DNA of 17,051 nucleotides from Bacillota bacterium (lineage in GTDB: Bacteria > Bacillota > Clostridia > Acetivibrionales > JAKOSZ01). The stretch spans positions 1 through 17,051 of the forward strand of contig JAKOSZ010000311.1 in assembly GCA_029776555.1 (NCBI GenBank), read 5' to 3'. Shown here piece after piece: positions 14,163-17,051 of the stretch; position 1 is the first letter of the stretch; every line of letters starts with the position of its first letter. The position numbers and the translations under genes were made by a program. The notes under the pieces are model-generated. The model did not search any database, was not told the origin of the DNA, and worked only from the letters and a program-made list of their open reading frames with translations.

Positions 14163-14975
14163 TTATGATTTTATAGACTCTATCACACCCATTGGATAAA
14201 CATGTTCTCGGGTTACTTTTTGCTCGAAAGGAAAGTAATTGTTTATGTTTTTAATATGTCTGATTATTTCTGCACAAAGGGGTTCCTGTTCAAATAACTG
14301 CTGAATAACATTAGAATATGTTGACAACAATGCCCCGATAAAACGGTAAAAACCAAAAAGTGAAACATGAGAAAAATCGTAGCCATCGTTGAAGGCAATA
14401 TAAGGAAAACTGGGTGGAATCCATAGCCCAGTAATATCACAAAAATTATCTCTATTTATTGACCGTGTTATCCTGGGATATTGCAAATATTGATTTTTTA
14501 CGCCTAATTTCTCAGCATATTTTTCTAAAAAATAACTTAATTGTGAATATGTTAAACCAAAGCATTGGCGTGTTAATTCTTCATTTTCAATAGATTCATT
14601 TTCTTCTCGAACAACAACACCAAAATAACAATCATTCACTACAGTCATTTTGATAAAGTAATCATCGGGAAGTTGTTTGAAATTTTTGTCATAATATATT
14701 TCGTGATCAAGAAATGCTGATATCAAAATACAGCCAAATTTAATGCGAAAAAGCCCTTTTATATATTTCCCGAGATTTTTTGTATGCTTACCAGCTAGAT
14801 AATAAGGCCAACTTTCAAGAAGAATTTGTTTGGCATCTTTACAATAGATGCCTACGAAAGCAAAAAATTCACCTCTTTCAGAAAGATACAATGCTCTTGT
14901 TGAATACTCCGGAAGCACAATATCTTTACCTTTATGTTCTGGCGTTTTTAGCTTTTTGTATAAATCAGTTAACAT
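14163..14975 (-). CDS. AT-rich orphan gene, unknown function
   Basis: This 270-residue protein is unrecognised. It is rich in Tyr, Phe, Ile and Asn, has no signal peptide and no clear membrane span, and looks like a soluble alpha/beta protein. Distinctive stretches are VVREENESIENEELTRQCFG, YPRITRSINRDNFCDITGLW and LFGFYRFIGALLSTYS. Base composition and codon use (A or T at third positions) differ sharply from the GC-richer genes on both sides, suggesting acquisition from elsewhere. The ATG at 14975 has GGTGG five bases upstream; TTG 14987 and GTG 14984 are alternatives. It has its own strong promoter and lies between the decayed and intact cotJ copies. No partner gene is adjacent, so function cannot be inferred. 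Confidence 0.75.
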   Translation of the reverse strand: MLTDLYKKLKTPEHKGKDIVLPEYSTRALYLSERGEFFAFVGIYCKDAKQILLESWPYYLAGKHTKNLGKYIKGLFRIKFGCILISAFLDHEIYYDKNFKQLPDDYFIKMTVVNDCYFGVVVREENESIENEELTRQCFGLTYSQLSYFLEKYAEKLGVKNQYLQYPRITRSINRDNFCDITGLWIPPSFPYIAFNDGYDFSHVSLFGFYRFIGALLSTYSNVIQQLFEQEPLCAEIIRHIKNINNYFPFEQKVTREHVYPMGVIESIKS

Positions 14976-15026
14976 GATTACCACCAAATAGAATTATATT
15001 ACAACATTTTACATACTAATAATTTT

Positions 15027-15055
15027 ATTATAATGTAATGTTTTAATAATTACAA
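15027..15055 (-). promoter_or_regulatory. Promoter of the orphan gene
   Basis: On the minus strand TTGTAA (15055-15050) is followed by a 17-base spacer and a perfect TATAAT (15032-15027), about 52 bases upstream of the ATG at 14975. The surrounding DNA is extremely AT-rich, which raises the chance of accidental matches, but spacing and position both fit. Confidence 0.6.
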
Positions 15056-15100
15056 ATTTATTATTAAAGTTGTCTATGACAAGAGCTATCAAGTGAAACT

Positions 15101-15227
15101 CCTTGGATATTTTTCAAGCTAGCCTCTGAATAGTTCCAATTTTTTTCAACACATGCTTAATCCAAGGTATTCAGGCAAAAGAACCTCTCAATGCGTCATT
15201 GAGACCCCAAGCCAAGCCTCGGGGTCT
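15101..15227. other. Cluster of inverted repeats, possible structured RNA
   Basis: Within 127 bases there are three perfect complementarities. CCTTGGAT (15101-15108) pairs with ATCCAAGG (15160-15167) at long range. TCTCAATG (15186-15193) pairs with CATTGAGA (15197-15204) around CGT. AGACCCC (15202-15208) pairs with GGGGTCT (15221-15227), followed on the plus strand by TCCTTTCC. The last two overlap by three bases, so they exclude each other. No ORF covers the region. It could be a small RNA with a terminator, the end of a mobile element, or a terminator for leftward or rightward transcripts. The interval 14988-15377 holds no gene that I can see. Confidence 0.35.
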
Positions 15228-15256
15228 TCCTTTCCTCTGCGCTTAATCTTAAGTTC

Positions 15257-15318
15257 ACCTATATAGGTTAAAGCCTATTTTCGTGAGCAATAGCGTATTT
15301 GCAGTCAAGTTTACTTGA
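15257..15318. repeat. Two short palindromes upstream of cotJA
   Basis: ACCTATATAGGT (15257-15268) is a perfect 12-base palindrome, and TCAAGT-TT-ACTTGA (15305-15318) is a second one, 60-120 bases upstream of the cotJA start. Such sites can be operators for dimeric regulators. Neither matches a sporulation regulator site that I can name with confidence. No convincing SigE promoter was found between them and the gene. Confidence 0.3.
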
Positions 15319-15377
15319 ACATTTTTTATGTTAATTGAATACCATGTAGTATAAAAACATGTACGGGGGTAGCAGAA

Positions 15378-15584
15378 ATGTATAACCTTTATTTCAGGTA
15401 TCCGGGAACTGAGTGCATCACAATGCCTTTTATGCCCGCCGTTTTCCAGCTGGCCAAGGCCTATGTGCCTTTTCAGCAGCTCTGCACGGTATACCACCCT
15501 AGGGTAGGATTGCAGAGGGGAACTATTTTCCCCGAGTTAGACAGGCCTTATGGAACAGATCCGGAATACACGGTGGACGCTTGA
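15378..15584 (+). CDS. cotJA: Spore coat associated protein CotJA
   Basis: This 68-residue protein is the first of the CotJ set that associates with the inner spore coat. Family features are LAKAYVPFQQLCTVYHP (25-41) and the conserved end region GLQRGTIFPELDRPY (44-58), corresponding to the usual pattern of a G-T-L-F/W-P-E-L segment. The N terminus has a short TECITMPFMPAVFQ segment. The ATG at 15378 has a modest GGGGGT site ten or so bases upstream. It is followed by cotJB after 20 bases and cotJC, the classical order. A decayed second copy of the 3' part lies at 13893-14018. Confidence 0.9.
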   Translation: MYNLYFRYPGTECITMPFMPAVFQLAKAYVPFQQLCTVYHPRVGLQRGTIFPELDRPYGTDPEYTVDA

Positions 15585-15604
15585 CAGGACAGGAGGTGTA
15601 AGCC

Positions 15605-15907
15605 ATGTTTCAGTTTATGCCAACAGGTCAGGGCGACTGCCATCCCTTTGAAGGAAAAACCATGAGTCGTGAAAGGCTGTTAAGGGAGGTAATGGCCCTG
15701 GATTTTGCGTTGATTGACCTGGGCCTCTACCTGGACACGCATCCCTGTGACCAGAGAGCCCTGAACCTTTTCAACAACTACGCTCAAAGCGCCATGGCCT
15801 TAAGGAGAGAGTACGAGCGCTTGTACGGACCCCTCACCCAGAATTCCGCCGCCACCGGTTTCCGCTGGACCTGGATAGATGAGCCGTGGCCCTGGGAAGG
15901 CAATTAA
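15605..15907 (+). CDS. cotJB: Spore coat protein CotJB
   Basis: The core from MSRERLLREVMALDFALIDL through GLYLDTHPCDQRALNLFN to YERLYGPLT is standard CotJB, a short helical protein of about 85 residues. The ORF as given has 100 residues. The ATG at 15605 has an excellent AGGAGGTG site and would add a 19-residue N-terminal extension (MFQFMPTGQGDCHPFEGKT). A second ATG at 15662, with AAGGA seven bases upstream, gives the family-like start. The C-terminal end TGFRWTWIDEPWPWEGN is duplicated in the pseudogene at 14032. I prefer the first start because of the binding site, but the extension is unusual enough to keep both in mind. Confidence 0.9.
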   Translation: MFQFMPTGQGDCHPFEGKTMSRERLLREVMALDFALIDLGLYLDTHPCDQRALNLFNNYAQSAMALRREYERLYGPLTQNSAATGFRWTWIDEPWPWEGN

Positions 15908-15939
15908 CTGGTTCCACAGGCGGAGAAAGGAGGATTTAT

Positions 15940-16527
15940 ATGTGGATATATGAAAAGAAGCTTGAATATCCGGTAAACATTAAAAACAGGAATCCCAGAA
16001 TGGCGAAATACGTTATAACCCAGTATGGCGGACCGGACGGAGAACTGGCGGCTTCCCTCAGGTACTTAAGCCAGAGGTTCAGCATGCCCACCGAGGAAGC
16101 CAGGGCCATTCTGAATGACATAGGCACCGAAGAAATGGCCCACCTGGAAATGGTCGGCTCCATCGTCTACCAGCTTACAAAGGGGGTACCTGCCGAAATT
16201 CTGGAAAAAGAGGGCCTTGGGGCATATTACTCTGACCATGACCATGCCATTTATCCCCTGAGCGCCGCCGGCAATCCCTTTACCGCAGCCTATATCCAGT
16301 CCAAGGGGGATCCCATTGCCGACCTCCACGAGGATTTGGCGGCGGAACAAAAGGCCAGGGCCACCTATGAAAACCTCATCAACCTGGCCGACGACCCCGA
16401 CGTAATCGACCCCTTAAGGTTCTTAAGGGAAAGGGAGGTAGTCCATTTCCAGAGGTTCGGCGAAGCCTTGAGGATCGTGCAGGAAAAACTGGCCCAGAAG
16501 AAGTTCTTTATCAAGAAGCCCTGGTAA
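15940..16527 (+). CDS. cotJC: Spore coat protein CotJC, manganese catalase-like
   Basis: This 195-residue protein is homologous to di-manganese catalases and is a structural component of the inner spore coat. Candidate metal ligands are all present: Glu35 (GGPDGELAASL), Glu65 and His68 (IGTEEMAHLE), Glu136 (LHEDLAAEQKAR) and Glu166/His169 (EREVVHFQRF). It may therefore be catalytically active; that is inference from the family. The ATG at 15940 has GGAGG seven bases upstream; longer in-frame translation from 15886 would overlap cotJB and lacks support. It is the last gene of the cotJ operon. Two group II intron ends, on the other strand, begin 37 bases after its stop. Confidence 0.95.
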   Translation: MWIYEKKLEYPVNIKNRNPRMAKYVITQYGGPDGELAASLRYLSQRFSMPTEEARAILNDIGTEEMAHLEMVGSIVYQLTKGVPAEILEKEGLGAYYSDHDHAIYPLSAAGNPFTAAYIQSKGDPIADLHEDLAAEQKARATYENLINLADDPDVIDPLRFLREREVVHFQRFGEALRIVQEKLAQKKFFIKKPW

Positions 16528-16563
16528 AAAGGGCAAGCCCCACTGGGAACAGCTGATGAGAAA

Positions 16564-16638
16564 ATCGAGTAAGAGGTAGGTGAATATTTCACCTACCTCC
16601 TCTCACTCTACCTAGCGCACGGTCCCGTACTAGGCGGT
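16564..16638 (-). mobile_element. Group IIC intron remnant: domains V and VI (3' end)
   Basis: On the minus strand a 34-base domain V (16638-16605) starts ACCGCC, has the inner stem TACG/CGTG around GGAC, a CG bulge, and CTAGG returning. It has the same length and layout as domain V of the second intron at 16969. GAGGTAGGTGAA (16573-16584) and its exact complement (16588-16599) form domain VI. The element ends TTACTCGAT at 16564, a usual group IIC 3' end, followed by TTT. Two mismatches in the distal domain V stem suggest decay. The reverse transcriptase and domains I-IV were not found to the right; the next 288 bases are unlike an intron. Inactive as it stands. Confidence 0.75.
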
Positions 16639-16926
16639 TCCCAAGTTTACGTCATTATAGTTTCACTGTTGGCATCGATGTTGTTGCTTTCAGTTCTCCA
16701 ATATCCTCATCATAGAATTACATGCTTAAGAAAGTGTTTGATGGATATTGGTTTTGAATTAATAACCACTACTTCATGGAGTTAACTTTCAGATAGCTTA
16801 TAAAAAACAGAAGCCTAAAGGTTATAAAGTCGTATAAAAGACTCTATGATTCTTGTAATTGGTTCTGGCTATCCAATACAAAAATGTGAGGAAAAAATAA
16901 GCCAGAGGTTCGCCCAATAAAACTGT
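16639..16926. other. AT-rich intergenic stretch between two intron ends
   Basis: I see no convincing gene here. The longest notable feature is an inverted repeat, TCTGGCT (about 16862-16868) with AGCCAGA (about 16901-16907), 32 bases apart. Short open stretches exist on both strands but none has a binding site or a recognisable product. It may be the remains of domain IV of the first intron or of a gene disrupted by intron insertion. Confidence 0.4.
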
Positions 16927-17051
16927 ATCGGGTAGGAGGCTAATCATTATTTGATTAGCCGACCTCCCACACCACCGTACGTACCGTTCGGTATACGGCG
17001 GTTCAACAAGAGTTCAATTTCTTAAGCAAGTTCTGCTATGAAGCCAGTATA
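16927..17051 (-). mobile_element. Group IIC intron, 3' end (continues beyond the window)
   Basis: On the minus strand domain V occupies 17002-16969 (34 bases). It has ACCGCCGTAT containing the CGC triad of group IIC introns, an inner stem ACC/GGT with GAAC loop, a CG bulge, and TACGGTGGT returning. Domain VI is the hairpin at 16967-16935 (GGAGG...GGCTAATCA / TGATTAGCCTCC). The element ends CCTACCCGAT at 16927. The stem pairs almost perfectly, so this copy looks better preserved than the one at 16564. The intron body and any reverse transcriptase would lie to the right; only the last 15 or so bases at the edge could be coding and the frame cannot be settled. Confidence 0.82.

Noticed and set aside
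15180..15230. CRISPR-like repeats in the repeat-rich region
   Set aside because: The repeats are inverted, not direct and evenly spaced, and there are no spacers or cas genes.
15240..15377. SigE-type promoter for the cotJ operon
   Set aside because: CATGTAGT near 15343 partly resembles the -10 box, but no -35 match occurs at 13-15 bases. The region is too AT-rich to accept a half match.
16650..16700. IS110-type transposase start (GIDVVAF) on the plus strand
   Set aside because: The frame closes after about 15 residues and nothing else of the family follows; it is most likely chance.

Overview
This window looks like the chromosome of an endospore-forming member of the Clostridia (Bacillota). 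The reasons are a PyrR-attenuated pyrimidine operon with a class 1B dihydroorotate dehydrogenase pair (pyrK-pyrD), CotF-type and CotJ-type spore coat genes, purine-rich Shine-Dalgarno sites, and frequent TTG and GTG starts. I cannot name the genus from sequence alone.

Layout. (1) Positions 1-428 hold the N-terminal part of trpS on the minus strand, with a near-consensus sigma-A promoter. (2) Positions 683-1124 hold two small plus-strand spore-coat (CotF-like) genes. They converge on the end of the pyr operon across an inverted repeat. (3) Positions 1196-13673 hold a long minus-strand pyrimidine cluster, transcribed right to left: pyrR, pyrB, pyrC, pyrF, carA, carB, pyrK, pyrD, a histidine phosphatase, a PurO-type IMP cyclohydrolase, and a long divergent orotate phosphoribosyltransferase-like gene. 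Together these cover the route from bicarbonate and glutamine to UMP, with the pyrE step filled only by the divergent protein. Several junctions overlap, which suggests translational coupling. The leader upstream of pyrR (13697-13842) contains a promoter, a PyrR-binding anti-antiterminator, an antiterminator and a terminator. A second terminator sits between pyrR and pyrB and contains the stop codon of a 37-codon ORF. (4) Positions 13893-14109 hold a decayed duplicate of cotJA-cotJB with most of cotJB deleted. (5) Positions 14163-15055 hold an AT-rich orphan gene with its own promoter, followed by a region rich in inverted repeats. (6) Positions 15378-16527 hold an intact cotJABC operon encoding the inner spore coat CotJ proteins, including a manganese-catalase-like CotJC. 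(7) Positions 16564-17051 hold the 3' ends (domains V and VI) of two different group IIC introns in tandem on the minus strand.

The pyr genes are standard except at the 3' end of the operon. The accessory interest lies in the 13.9-17.0 kb part: a coat-operon duplication that has decayed, a foreign-looking gene between the two copies, and group II intron remnants. I did not find a convincing new multi-gene system. The most worthwhile leads are the divergent PyrE candidate with its PurO and phosphatase neighbours, the ORF-overlapping terminator before pyrB, and the orphan gene island.
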